Origin: Salinibacterium sp. ZJ70
GTDB lineage: Bacteria > Actinomycetota > Actinomycetes > Actinomycetales > Microbacteriaceae
NCBI RefSeq assembly: GCF_011751865.2
Contig: NZ_CP061770.1
Coordinates: 2,542,001-2,606,000 of the forward strand
DNA length: 64,000 nucleotides
Reading direction: 5' to 3'
Below are positions 34,877 to 43,146 of this stretch, piece by piece (position 1 is the stretch's first letter; each line of letters begins with the position of its first letter). The position numbers and the translations under genes are program-made. Under the pieces are notes generated by a model. The model saw nothing but the letters and a program-made list of their open reading frames with translations, had not been told where the DNA came from and searched no databases.

Positions 34877-35508
34877 TGCGAGTGCACGTGGCCGACCACC
34901 CCCTGATCACCCACAAGCTCACGGTGCTGCGCGATCAGCGCACCCCCGCCCCGGTGTTCCGGGCGCTCACCGAGGAGCTTGTGACGCTGCTGGCGTATGA
35001 GGCGACGCGCAATGTGCGCACCACGGAGGTGACCGTGCAGACGCCCGTCGCCCAGGCGACCGGTCTGTCGATCTCCGAGCCGAAGCCGCTCGTCGTACCG
35101 ATCCTGCGCGCCGGCCTCGGAATGCTCGAAGGCATGGTCAAGCTCGTTCCCACGGCCGAGGTCGGCTTCCTCGGCATGGTGCGCGACCACGAGACGCTCG
35201 AGCCCACCACCTACGCCGAGCGCCTGCCCGACGACCTCTCGAACCGCCAGTGCTTCGTGCTCGACCCCATGCTCGCGACGGGCGGATCGCTCGGTGCCGC
35301 GATCGAGTTCCTCTTCGCGCGCGGTGCCGTCGATGTGACCGCGATCTGCATCCTCGCCGCCCCGGAGGGCATCGAGAAGGTGCGCGAGCTCACCGAAGGT
35401 CGCGAGGTCACCCTCGTCCTGGGCGCTGTCGACGAGAAGCTCAACGAACTCGGCTACATCGTTCCGGGTCTCGGCGACGCCGGAGACCGCCTGTACGGTC
35501 TCGCCTGA
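34876..35508 (+). CDS. upp: Uracil phosphoribosyltransferase
   Basis: A 210-residue type I phosphoribosyltransferase that salvages uracil with PRPP to UMP. It has the amino end [20 protein letters not shown], the dimer and flexible loop region [11 protein letters not shown], the PRPP loop [19 protein letters not shown] (near 133-151) and the uracil-binding end [17 protein letters not shown]. All are invariant-looking for Upp. It is probably leaderless (TAGATT 7 nt before ATG) and ends with a terminator. Divergent from tadA. Confidence 0.96.
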   Translation: MRVHVADHPLITHKLTVLRDQRTPAPVFRALTEELVTLLAYEATRNVRTTEVTVQTPVAQATGLSISEPKPLVVPILRAGLGMLEGMVKLVPTAEVGFLGMVRDHETLEPTTYAERLPDDLSNRQCFVLDPMLATGGSLGAAIEFLFARGAVDVTAICILAAPEGIEKVRELTEGREVTLVLGAVDEKLNELGYIVPGLGDAGDRLYGLA

Positions 35509-35523
35509 TCCGAATCTTCGCAA

Positions 35524-35556
35524 CGGCCCCGCATCGCACCCGCGATGGCGGGGCCG
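35524..35556 (+). terminator. Terminator of upp
   Basis: CGGCCCCGC and GCGGGGCCG pair perfectly. An inner ATCGC/GCGAT stem closes the hairpin on a small loop. It begins 16 nt after the upp stop. Confidence 0.85.
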
Positions 35557-35615
35557 TCGCCGTTCCCGGCCCTGCCTGCAGGCGAGTAGCACATCCGCGG
35601 ATCCGGGCCCGCCGT

Positions 35616-35679
35616 GTTACGCGCTGTGTTACGTCGCGGAGTGCCTCAGTTGACACACGACGTAACCCTCACCCAGACT
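35616..35679 (+). promoter_or_regulatory. Promoter with flanking GTTACG dyad before the Cys-rich leader
   Basis: TTGACA (35650-35655) and CAGACT (35674-35679) at 18-bp spacing form a -35/-10 pair whose start would fall at the ATG of 35687. GTTACGTCG (35628-35636) and CGACGTAAC (35658-35666) are perfect inverted copies, centres 30 bp apart, that bracket the -35 box. A further GTTACGCG lies at 35616. This is a likely operator for a dimeric regulator acting on the leader and the winged-helix gene. Confidence 0.55.
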
Positions 35680-35680
35680 T

Positions 35681-35785
35681 ATGCGCATGACCGCTATCGC
35701 ACGCCCCACGACCTCCTTCGAGGCCCTCGGGACTGCCGACATGATGTCGGCGCGTGCGGTCATGTGCTGTCGAATGTGCGCGTAG
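35681..35785 (+). CDS. Cysteine-rich leader peptide ORF
   Basis: A 34-codon frame from ATG 35681 (or 32 codons from ATG 35687) reads MRMTAIARPTTSFEALG and ends AVMCCRMCA, with three Cys codons among the last six. The promoter at 35650-35679 would start the message at or next to the second ATG, so the peptide is probably translated without a leader. Short ORFs ending in Cys codons are known in actinobacteria as cysteine-responsive attenuators before sulfur genes. Here the gene downstream encodes a winged-helix regulator (151 nt later). Its role as attenuator is inference. Confidence 0.5.
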   Translation: MRMTAIARPTTSFEALGTADMMSARAVMCCRMCA

Positions 35786-35935
35786 GCCCTTCCCTCCTCC
35801 GCCCTTCACTCACCCGCGAACATGGTGAACCCTCCGACGTCCGGCCCGTCCGCGCCCGACGATCGCGATCTCTTCGACAGCACCCGGCCCGCTGCCTCTG
35901 ACGCAGCCGCCGACACCTCCCAAGGATTCGACGAC

Positions 35936-36661
35936 ATGTCTCTCGCCACCCTCGACACCCTTCGTCCCACCGCCCGTCGTTACCCCGCTCCGCGCATCGT
36001 TCCCGCGCACACGCCGGCCCCCGAGCCCGAGCGCCCGCGCATCCGCGCCGTCCCCGACGGCACCGAGGCCCGCGGCTTCGCCCTCTACGTGGGCGTCGAC
36101 GAGCAGAAGGCCGCTGCAGCGGGTGTCTCGCTTCCGCAGCTCGTGGAGACGCTCAAGCGCACCATCGCCGACCTCGTCCCCGACGCGGGCACCTACGCCG
36201 CCGTCGCTCTCGCACCCGAGGGTGCGGGCGGTCGCGACGTCGATGTGGTGCGCCTCGCCCTGCAGGATCCGGCCGCGCTCGCGAAGCACCGCCAGGCCAC
36301 CGTGCCCGCCGAGGCCCCGGAGCCGAAGGGCGGCGTCGTGATCGATATCTCGCGCAAGCGCGTGCAGCTCGACGGCGACACCGCCCCGCTCACCTACAAG
36401 GAGTTCGAACTCCTGCAGTTCCTCGTGCTGCGCGAAGGCCGCACGATCGAACGCGCGGAGATCATCAGCACCCTCTGGGCGGACGGCGGCGACGACATCC
36501 CCAACGAGCGCACGATCGACGTGCACGTGCGCCGCCTGCGCTCGAAGCTCGGCGCCTACGAGGACATCGTGCGCACCGTGCGCGGATCCGGATACCGCTT
36601 CGACCGCCACGCGGATGTCACCATCCGCTGGGCCTCGACGCCGTCGCCCGACGTCTTCTGA
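35936..36661 (+). CDS. Orphan winged-helix (OmpR/PhoB-type) DNA-binding protein
   Basis: The 241-residue protein has a carboxyl winged helix of the response-regulator output type, about residues 138-225: KRVQLDGDTAPLTYKEFELL, EIISTLWADGG, ERTIDVHVRRLRSKLG and TVRGSGYRFD. The amino half is not a receiver domain. It is Pro/Ala/Arg-rich to about 40 and then has a small alpha-beta segment (GFALYVGVDEQKAAAAGVSL) with no phosphorylatable aspartate pattern. ATG 35936 is preferred (AAGGA 10 nt upstream) over ATG 35822. It lies downstream of the Cys-rich leader ORF and may be controlled by it. The effector is unknown. Confidence 0.85.
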   Translation: MSLATLDTLRPTARRYPAPRIVPAHTPAPEPERPRIRAVPDGTEARGFALYVGVDEQKAAAAGVSLPQLVETLKRTIADLVPDAGTYAAVALAPEGAGGRDVDVVRLALQDPAALAKHRQATVPAEAPEPKGGVVIDISRKRVQLDGDTAPLTYKEFELLQFLVLREGRTIERAEIISTLWADGGDDIPNERTIDVHVRRLRSKLGAYEDIVRTVRGSGYRFDRHADVTIRWASTPSPDVF

Positions 36662-36815
36662 TCCGGCAGCCCGCCCCGCGCCAGCACAGGCCCGTGCACA
36701 GTCCCCGGTGAGACGAAAGCCCCTGGGGGTCGGCCGCCCCCGGGCGTAGCGTCGATCCGGACGCCGGGCATGACGGCGAGATGCGCCGCCCCCTTCCCGG
36801 CGGGATGGAGTCATC

Positions 36816-37901
36816 ATGAAGGCTGCGCGCTACTACGACCGTGGAGACGTCCGGATCGAAGACGTCCCGGAGCCGGAGCTGCGTCCGGGTGCTGTCGCGA
36901 TCGACGTCGCGTTCTGCGGCATCTGCGGCAGCGACCTGCACGAGTACCTCGACGGCCCGATCTTCGTGCCTGCCCCCGGCCACCCGCATCCGCTCTCGGG
37001 TGAGGAGGCGCCGGTGACCCTCGGCCACGAGTTCTCGGGGATCGTGACGGCTCTCGGCGAGGGCGTGACGAAGGATCTGAAGGTGGGCGACTCGGTCGTG
37101 GTCGAGCCGTACTTCGTGTGCGGCGAGTGCGCCCAGTGCACGGCGGGCAACTACCACCTGTGCGAGAAGATGGGCTTCATCGGCCTCGCGGGCGGCGGCG
37201 GCGGACTGAGCGAGAAGATCGTCGTCGACGAGCGCTGGGTGCACCCCGTGGGTGACATCCCCCTCGATCAGGCGGCCCTCATCGAACCTCTCGCGGTGGC
37301 GCACCACGCGGTGGTGCGCTCGGGCGCGAAGGCGGGCGACGTGGCGCTGGTGGGCGGCGCGGGGCCGATCGGCCTGCTTGTCGGCGCGGTCCTCAAGGCC
37401 GAGGGCGTGACGGTGATCATGTCGGAGCTCAGCGAGGCACGCAAGCAGAAGGCACGGGAGACGGGCGTCGCCGATCACGTGATCGATCCGCGATCCGATG
37501 ACCTCATCGAGCGCGTGCACGAGCTCACCGACGGTGTGGGAGTGGATGTGGCGTTCGAGTGCACGAGCGTCAACGTCGTGCTCGATCAGCTGTTCGACGC
37601 GGTGCGCCCCGCGGGCGTGATCGTGAACGTGTCGATCTGGGGCCACCCGGCCACGATCGACATGCAGAAGCTCGTGCTCAAGGAGATCGACCTGCGCGGC
37701 ACGATCGCCTATGTGAACGACCACCCGGCGACGATCAAGCTCGTGCAGGACGGCAAGATCGATCTCGCGCCCTTCATCACGGCGAAGATCCCGCTGGATC
37801 GGCTCGTGGAGGACGGCTTCGACACCCTCATCCACCGGAACGAGACGGCGGTGAAGATCCTCGTCGAGGAGCCGGCTGGCGTGGCGGCACTGGGAGGCTG
37901 A
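36816..37901 (+). CDS. Zinc-dependent 2,3-butanediol-type dehydrogenase
   Basis: A medium-chain dehydrogenase of 361 residues. The catalytic zinc site is in CGICGSDLHEY (C37) with GHEFSG (H71, E72). Structural zinc cysteines are in CGECAQCTAGNYHLC. The NAD(P)-binding region VALVGGAGPIGLLVGAVLKAEG is near 176-197. The motif set fits (R,R)-butanediol or acetoin dehydrogenases; sorbitol or threonine dehydrogenases are alternatives. GGATGGAG before the ATG is the ribosome site. The 154-bp upstream space has a possible TAGCGT -10 (36746-36751) and no gene. Confidence 0.9.
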   Translation: MKAARYYDRGDVRIEDVPEPELRPGAVAIDVAFCGICGSDLHEYLDGPIFVPAPGHPHPLSGEEAPVTLGHEFSGIVTALGEGVTKDLKVGDSVVVEPYFVCGECAQCTAGNYHLCEKMGFIGLAGGGGGLSEKIVVDERWVHPVGDIPLDQAALIEPLAVAHHAVVRSGAKAGDVALVGGAGPIGLLVGAVLKAEGVTVIMSELSEARKQKARETGVADHVIDPRSDDLIERVHELTDGVGVDVAFECTSVNVVLDQLFDAVRPAGVIVNVSIWGHPATIDMQKLVLKEIDLRGTIAYVNDHPATIKLVQDGKIDLAPFITAKIPLDRLVEDGFDTLIHRNETAVKILVEEPAGVAALGG

Positions 37902-37908
37902 CTCCGCA

Positions 37909-38781
37909 TCAGTCGGGGACGGCGCGCGGCTTCCGGGTCGCGCGGCGTTGCCCGATGTCGATGCCGGCGAGGGCGAGCGCGATGCCGATCGCCTGCAGCA
38001 CGCCCAGGTGCTCGCCGCCGAGCAGCACCCCGAGCAGCACGCCCGTGACGGGGTTGAGGAGACCGATGATGCCGACGGTTCCCGCGGGGAGCTTCTCGAG
38101 TCCGACGAACCACACGACGTTCGCGATCGCGGTGCCGATGAGTCCCACATAGGCCATGGCGAGCCATCCGGATGCGTCGAGGGCGGGCGGCGGACCTTCG
38201 ACGCCGATCGCGACGGCGGTCAGCAGCACGCCTCCGACGACGAGCTGCCACGCGGTCGCGGTGATCGGGTCGGCAGTGGCGCCCCACTTGCGGGTGAGGA
38301 TCTGCGCGACCGCGGAGGTGAGGAGGCCGGTGACGGACGCGGCGACACCCCATCCGTCGATCGCACCGACCGCTCCGCCGACGAGCAGGATGACGCCGAG
38401 GATGCCGACCCCCGCGCCGATGAACATGTGCACGGTGGGACTCTGCTTGAGCATGAGCCATCCGAGCAGCGCGAAGACGAGCGGCGACGCGGCCATGATC
38501 GATGAGGCGACGGAGGTGGGCAGCAGCTGCGAGGCGATGTAGAGCAGCAGGAAGAACCCGCCCACGTTGAGCACGCCGAGCACGATGGTGCGCCACCACC
38601 CGATGTCACGCGGGGTGCGTCGGGCGATGAGGAGCAGAAGGAGCCCCGCGGGAAGGGCTCGAAGAGCCGCGCCCCATAAGGGCTGGTCAGCGGGCAGCCA
38701 GTGGCTCGTGACGAAGTAGACGCTCCCCCAGGCGATCGGGGCGATCGCCGTGAGCAGCACCCACTTCCACTTACCTTCCAT
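37909..38781 (-). CDS. EamA-family (DMT superfamily) transporter
   Basis: The 290-residue protein has ten helices in two EamA repeats. The first repeat is about 8-135 (IAPIAWGSVYFVTSHWLP, GAALRALPAGLLLLL) and the second about 148-280 (ATAWQLVVGGVLLTAV, LIGTAIANVVWFVGLEKLPAG, LNPVTGVLLGVLLGGEHL). Such proteins export or exchange small metabolites; the substrate is unknown. The ATG lies inside a palindrome CTTCCATGGAAG and the gene is divergent from a MarR regulator. It is probably the regulated target, as is common for efflux genes. Confidence 0.9.
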   Translation of the reverse strand: MEGKWKWVLLTAIAPIAWGSVYFVTSHWLPADQPLWGAALRALPAGLLLLLIARRTPRDIGWWRTIVLGVLNVGGFFLLLYIASQLLPTSVASSIMAASPLVFALLGWLMLKQSPTVHMFIGAGVGILGVILLVGGAVGAIDGWGVAASVTGLLTSAVAQILTRKWGATADPITATAWQLVVGGVLLTAVAIGVEGPPPALDASGWLAMAYVGLIGTAIANVVWFVGLEKLPAGTVGIIGLLNPVTGVLLGVLLGGEHLGVLQAIGIALALAGIDIGQRRATRKPRAVPD

Positions 38782-38785
38782 GGAA

Positions 38786-38814
38786 GTGACTAACCGGTGA
38801 TCCGGAGTTACTAT
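38786..38814 (+). promoter_or_regulatory. MarR promoter with operator between -35 and -10
   Basis: GTGACT (38786-38791) and TACTAT (38809-38814) at 17-bp spacing precede the MarR ATG by 6 nt, so the message is leaderless. Between the boxes lies TAACCGG-TGAT-CCGGAGTTA, an imperfect dyad. CACTTCCA (38762-38769) and TGGAAGTG (38781-38788) form another dyad over the transporter start. Binding of MarR to either would affect both divergent genes. Confidence 0.5.
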
Positions 38815-38820
38815 TCCCGA

Positions 38821-39318
38821 ATGGTGGAAGATCAGGTCGACGGCATCCAGGCCGAGTGGCGCCGCGAGCGACCCGACCTCGATCCGAGCCCGCAGGGGGT
38901 CATCGGGCGCCTCCACCGCCTCGCGGATGCACTGCGCGAGGATCTCGTGGTCGTGTTCCGCCAGCACGGGCTCGGCGAGGGCGACTTCGACGTGCTCGCC
39001 TCACTGCGCCGCGTCGGCGCGCCATACGAACTGCTCGCCGGCGAGCTCGCGCAGTACACGATGGTGACCACGGGCGGCATGACGAAGCGCCTCGACCGCC
39101 TCGAACGAGCGGGCCTCGTGAAGCGGCGGGTCGACGATGACGACGCGCGCATCCGACGCGTTGCGCTCACCGAACGCGGTCTGCGGGTCATCGACGCCGC
39201 CTACACCGACCATATGGAGAACGAGCACCGGCTGCTCGCGGACGTGCCGCCCGAGGACCGCGAGGCGCTCGAGCGCATCCTGCGCAGCTGGCTCCTCGCG
39301 CGCGACACCGACAGCTGA
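38821..39318 (+). CDS. MarR-family transcriptional regulator
   Basis: The 165-residue winged-helix protein shows FDVLASLRRVGAPYELLAGELAQ (helix-turn-helix, near 53-75), TMVTTGGMTKRLDRLERAGLV (recognition helix) and KRRVDDDDARIRRVALTERG (wing with the Asp-x-Arg pattern). It is longer than average at the amino end (VDGIQAEWRRERPDLDPSPQGV), a feature of one MarR subgroup. It is divergent from the EamA transporter and likely represses both genes until a toxic ligand binds. Confidence 0.92.
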   Translation: MVEDQVDGIQAEWRRERPDLDPSPQGVIGRLHRLADALREDLVVVFRQHGLGEGDFDVLASLRRVGAPYELLAGELAQYTMVTTGGMTKRLDRLERAGLVKRRVDDDDARIRRVALTERGLRVIDAAYTDHMENEHRLLADVPPEDREALERILRSWLLARDTDS

Positions 39319-39339
39319 AATCGCCCGTCGGCGACGCGC

Positions 39340-40098
39340 TCAGCGCACGCGCACCGACAGGCAGGTGACGCAGCCCTCGAGCTTCTCGAACTCGCTCACC
39401 GGTGCCGTGACCACGTCGAGGCCGCGCGCCGCCAACAGCTCCGCGGTCTGCGGCGCGGCCGCCGAGATCAGCACGGTGCGATCGTCGAGAACGACCACCG
39501 CGGTGCCCGTCTCCTCGGGCACAGCCAGGAACGCAGGGAAGAGCGACGGGTCGTCGACGAGCGGCTCGAATCCGATGACCGTGCCATCGGGCAGCGCGGT
39601 GACGCCCGACTTGAGGTGCAGCACGCGCGAGACCGGCACCGGCACGACCTCGCAGCCGCGCGGGCTGACGAGCTCGACGAGCTGGCGGATGCCCTCGTCG
39701 TTCGTGCGCGACGACCGACCCACGTAGACGGTCGCGTCGACCTTCAGCACGTCGCCGCCGTCGAGCGTTCCGGGGAGCTCGATGCGCGCCACCTCGAGCC
39801 CGAGTCCCGCGAGCGCCGCCTCGACGGAGGCGATCTCGCCGCGCCTGCTCTCGGCCCCGGGCGACGTGAGCACGGCGAGCGAGCCGAACATCACGACCGC
39901 GTCCTCTACGAACACGCCATCCGGATGCTCATCCGCCGCCGCGACCTCGACGATCTCCCAGCCGCGCGCCGCGAACTCGGCGACATACGCCTCCCACTGC
40001 CGCTCGGCGAGCTCCGGATCCACGCTCTGGCGATCGAGATGGGTGAGCTCGCCGTCGGCGAGGCGGGGCGAGGGACGACGGACGAGAAGGCGCGGCAT
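39340..40098 (-). CDS. Dimethylarginine dimethylaminohydrolase (DDAH) family
   Basis: The 252-residue protein has the five-bladed amidinotransferase fold of DDAH. VFVEDAVVMFG and GTLDGGDVLKVDATVYVGRSSRTN form the substrate pocket, the histidine lies in VLHLKSGVTALPDG, and the nucleophile is C246 in EGCVTCLSV near the carboxyl end. DDAH hydrolyses methylated arginines to citrulline and methylamines; some relatives are arginine or agmatine deiminases. The start is probably leaderless (CATACT 6 nt upstream on the minus strand). It is convergent with MarR (21 nt). Confidence 0.9.
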   Translation of the reverse strand: MPRLLVRRPSPRLADGELTHLDRQSVDPELAERQWEAYVAEFAARGWEIVEVAAADEHPDGVFVEDAVVMFGSLAVLTSPGAESRRGEIASVEAALAGLGLEVARIELPGTLDGGDVLKVDATVYVGRSSRTNDEGIRQLVELVSPRGCEVVPVPVSRVLHLKSGVTALPDGTVIGFEPLVDDPSLFPAFLAVPEETGTAVVVLDDRTVLISAAAPQTAELLAARGLDVVTAPVSEFEKLEGCVTCLSVRVR

Positions 40099-40163
40099 GC
40101 GTGCAGTATGCAGGCGGCCAGCAGGCCCTGTCGAGCGTCGCCCGTCGGGCGTAGCGTGACGGG

Positions 40164-40853
40164 ATGGATGTCATCCTGGTGCCCGGATTCTGGCTGCGCG
40201 GCGACTCGTGGGGCGACGTGATCCCCGTGCTCGAGGCGGCGGGGCACCGCGCGCATCCGATCACGCGCCCAGGGCTCGGCGAGGGAGACGACGCCGCGGC
40301 CGTGACGCTCGAGGATCAGGTCGCCGCGATCGTCTGGGCGATTGACGAGGTCGACGGGCCGGTGGCGCTCGTGGCCCACTCGGGCGGTGGCCCGATGGCG
40401 TACGCGGCAGCCGAGCGGCGCCTGGATCGCGTCGCGCACATCGTCTACGTGGACACCTGGCCGCTTCCCGCGGGCGCCGCGGTCAGCTCGGATCTGCCCG
40501 TCATCGACGGCGTCATCCCGTTGCCCGACTGGTCGATGTTCGACGACGAGGATCTGCGCGACCTCGACGAAGGGACCCGCGCCCGGTTCGCATCGATCGC
40601 CGTCCCCGAGCCCGAGAGCTCGGCGCGCGACACCCCGCCGCTCGGCGATGAGCTCGCGCGTCGAGCGATCCCCTCGACCGTGATCGCCACCTCACGCTCG
40701 GAATCCGAGTATCGCGAGTGGTTCGAAGCGCCCTTCTTCGCCGAGCTCGTGGCGCTCGAGAACGTGTCGTTCGTCGACCTGCCGACCGGCCACTGGCCGC
40801 AGCTCACGCGCCCCGCCGAGCTGGGCGCCGCGATCGTCGCGGCGCTGGGGTGA
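40164..40853 (+). CDS. Alpha/beta hydrolase
   Basis: The 229-residue alpha/beta hydrolase has the amino strand ILVPGFWLRGDSW, the nucleophile elbow VAHSGGGPMAY (Ser near 73) and the carboxyl histidine in LPTGHWPQLTRPAELG. An aspartate after strand 6 is less clear. It is compact, without a large cap. An esterase, lactonase or similar reaction is likely; the substrate is unknown. TAGCGT (40152-40157) 6 nt before the ATG indicates a leaderless message. Convergent with the GH3 gene. Confidence 0.87.
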   Translation: MDVILVPGFWLRGDSWGDVIPVLEAAGHRAHPITRPGLGEGDDAAAVTLEDQVAAIVWAIDEVDGPVALVAHSGGGPMAYAAAERRLDRVAHIVYVDTWPLPAGAAVSSDLPVIDGVIPLPDWSMFDDEDLRDLDEGTRARFASIAVPEPESSARDTPPLGDELARRAIPSTVIATSRSESEYREWFEAPFFAELVALENVSFVDLPTGHWPQLTRPAELGAAIVAALG

Positions 40854-40905
40854 GCGGCTCGGGGCGGGCACTGGCATCTCCTGGTGGCAGCCCCTCCGGA
40901 GCCAC

Positions 40906-43146
40906 TCACGTGTCGCGTGCGTTCGCCATCTCCACGATCTCCGCGATCTCGCTCAACGTGATGGCGCCTCCCGTGAAAGCCGCCAGACGGCGCACGGGAA
41001 GCGATGCCATGAGCGTCGCCATCGTGACACCGACCGCCTCACCGGCCGCTCCGCCCGTGAGCCAGTCCACCTTCTGCGCCAGCGCCTGCGCGGCCTCCGG
41101 CCGCTCCAGCACATCGACCAAGCGGGAATCGAGGGTCAGCGACCGCCGAGGATGGTCGCCGTCCACGTGGAATGCGACGCTCGTCCGGATGTCTCGACTC
41201 GAGGCCCCGACATGGAATTCGACCACGCCGGACTCCACCCACCAGCCACTCTGAGTCTCGTGCCATGCAGCCAGATCCTGCGTGCGGATGCGCACCTCGA
41301 CGTGACGCCCTTCTCCCGCCTCCAGCTCCACCGATGCGAACCCGACGAGCTCGCGCGGGGCGCGGGCGATCTCCGACGACGGGCGCGCAGCGTAGACCTG
41401 AACAACCTCCCGTCCACAACGCTCGCTGACGTTCGTCACGCGCACGCTCACGATGAGGTGGTCGCCGTCTCTCCGGCCAGACGCGTCGTCGTACGCGAAC
41501 GTCGCGTACGAGAGTCCGTGACCGAAAGGGAAGACGACGTCGAGCTCGCGCGCATCGAACCAGCGGTAGCCGACGAAGACTCCTTCGCCGTACCGCACGC
41601 GCGAGCCTTCGCCCGGGAAGCTCGTGAATGACGGGCAGTCTGCGAGGCGCGCGGGAACGGTTTCGGCCAGACGCCCCGAGGGATTGACATCCCCGAACAG
41701 GACGGCGGCGAGCGCGGACGCGGACGCCTGGCCGGTCAGCGCGACGTCCACGAGGGCGGGCGACGCCGCGGCGAGGCGCGCGAGCGCGACCACTCCACCG
41801 TGCACGACGATCACGACCGTGTTCGGCTGGGCGGCGACGACCTGCTCGACCAGTTCCTCATGCCCGGCCGGGAGCGCGATGTCGGTGCGATCGATGCCCT
41901 CCACCTCGTCCTGATCACCCAACCCGACGATCACGACCGCGACATCGTGTGACGCCGCGAGGTCCGCGGCCTCGGCGCGCAGCTCGGCGGCATGCGCCTC
42001 GTCGGCACCGTGCACGACCCCCGCGGCCCACGTCACGTCGGCCTCGGCGCATGCAGCGATCTCGTCGAAGGGGATCTCCGTGCGCGTGGCATTGACGCGG
42101 GAGCTGCCACCCCCTTGCACGCGCGGCCGCACTGCCAGCTCTCCGATCACCGCGATGCTGCGGCCGCGTCGAATCGGCAGCACCGCGTCGCGATTCGACA
42201 GCAGCACGATCGCACGCTCCGCGGCCTGACGGGCGAGCTCATGGTGCGCCTCATGGTCGAGAGGTGCAGCGACGATGGCCTTCCGCTCGCCCGCCAGACG
42301 ATCGGCGAGATCGGCGACGCGGGCGGCGGCTCGTGACACATCATCCATCGAGAGCGTGCCGTCATCCACCGCCCGCCTCGCGCTGGCATCGGTGACACCA
42401 TTCGTGCCGGGCATCTCGAGATCGAGACCCGCGGCGATAGCGGCGCCGCGATCGTGCACTGCCCCCCAGTCGCTCATGACGACGCCCTCGAATCCCCACT
42501 CGTCGCGCAGCACGTCGGTGAGCAGCCAGCGGTTCTGGGATGCGAGCACTCCGTTGATGCGGTTGTACGAACACATCACGGTGGTCGGGGCGGCGTCGCG
42601 GATCACCCTCTCGAACGCACGCAGGTAGATCTCGCGCAGTGGACGCTCATCGACATCCGCGCTCACGCTCATGCGATCGGTCTCCTGGTTGTTCACCGCG
42701 AAGTGCTTGAGCGAGGTGCCCACCCCCTGCGACTGGACGCCGCGCACCCACGCGGAACCCAGAACACCCGTGAGGTGAGGATCTTCCGAGTAGTACTCGA
42801 AGTTGCGTCCGCAACGGGGGTCGCGCTTGATGTTGATGCCGGGCCCCAGGACGATGTCGACGCTCAGGTGTCGCGCCTCGAGGCCGATCGCGGCCCCGAC
42901 CCGCTCGACGAGCTGCGGATCCCACGTCTGCGCGAGCGCGACGGCCGGAGGAAAGCAGGTGGCCGGAGGCGCGATCGTGATGCCCGGCTGGTCAGCGCTC
43001 GCCACCTGGCTGCGCACACCATGCGGACCGTCCGCGACCTCGACCGCCGGGATTGCGCCCATCTCCTTGGTGCGCCAGAAACCCTCACCGGAGGTCAGGC
43101 CGATCTGCTCATCGACGGTCAGGCCCGTGACACGAGCGCGCATCAT
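40906..43146 (-). CDS. Beta-glucosidase-type glycoside hydrolase family 3
   Basis: The 746-residue GH3 enzyme has the (beta/alpha)8 domain with GPGINIKRDPRCGRNFEYYSED-type loop, VGTSLKHFAVNNQETDR and GVVMSDWGAVHD, where D226 is the expected nucleophile. An alpha/beta sandwich follows (RSIAVIGELAVRPRVQGGGSSRVNA), then a fibronectin-III-like end (VRVTNVSERCGREVVQVYA, PRELVGF). No signal peptide is present, so it acts in the cytoplasm on imported oligosaccharide or glycoside. It is last in the ABC operon and overlaps the FAD protein gene by 4 nt. Beta-glucosidase or xylosidase specificity is not resolved. Confidence 0.92.
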   Translation of the reverse strand: MMRARVTGLTVDEQIGLTSGEGFWRTKEMGAIPAVEVADGPHGVRSQVASADQPGITIAPPATCFPPAVALAQTWDPQLVERVGAAIGLEARHLSVDIVLGPGINIKRDPRCGRNFEYYSEDPHLTGVLGSAWVRGVQSQGVGTSLKHFAVNNQETDRMSVSADVDERPLREIYLRAFERVIRDAAPTTVMCSYNRINGVLASQNRWLLTDVLRDEWGFEGVVMSDWGAVHDRGAAIAAGLDLEMPGTNGVTDASARRAVDDGTLSMDDVSRAAARVADLADRLAGERKAIVAAPLDHEAHHELARQAAERAIVLLSNRDAVLPIRRGRSIAVIGELAVRPRVQGGGSSRVNATRTEIPFDEIAACAEADVTWAAGVVHGADEAHAAELRAEAADLAASHDVAVVIVGLGDQDEVEGIDRTDIALPAGHEELVEQVVAAQPNTVVIVVHGGVVALARLAAASPALVDVALTGQASASALAAVLFGDVNPSGRLAETVPARLADCPSFTSFPGEGSRVRYGEGVFVGYRWFDARELDVVFPFGHGLSYATFAYDDASGRRDGDHLIVSVRVTNVSERCGREVVQVYAARPSSEIARAPRELVGFASVELEAGEGRHVEVRIRTQDLAAWHETQSGWWVESGVVEFHVGASSRDIRTSVAFHVDGDHPRRSLTLDSRLVDVLERPEAAQALAQKVDWLTGGAAGEAVGVTMATLMASLPVRRLAAFTGGAITLSEIAEIVEMANARDT

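Noticed and set aside
35822..35935. Upstream ATG for the winged-helix protein
   Set aside because: No ribosome site, and the 38 added residues are Pro/Ser/Asp-rich; ATG 35936 has AAGGA. It cannot be excluded fully.
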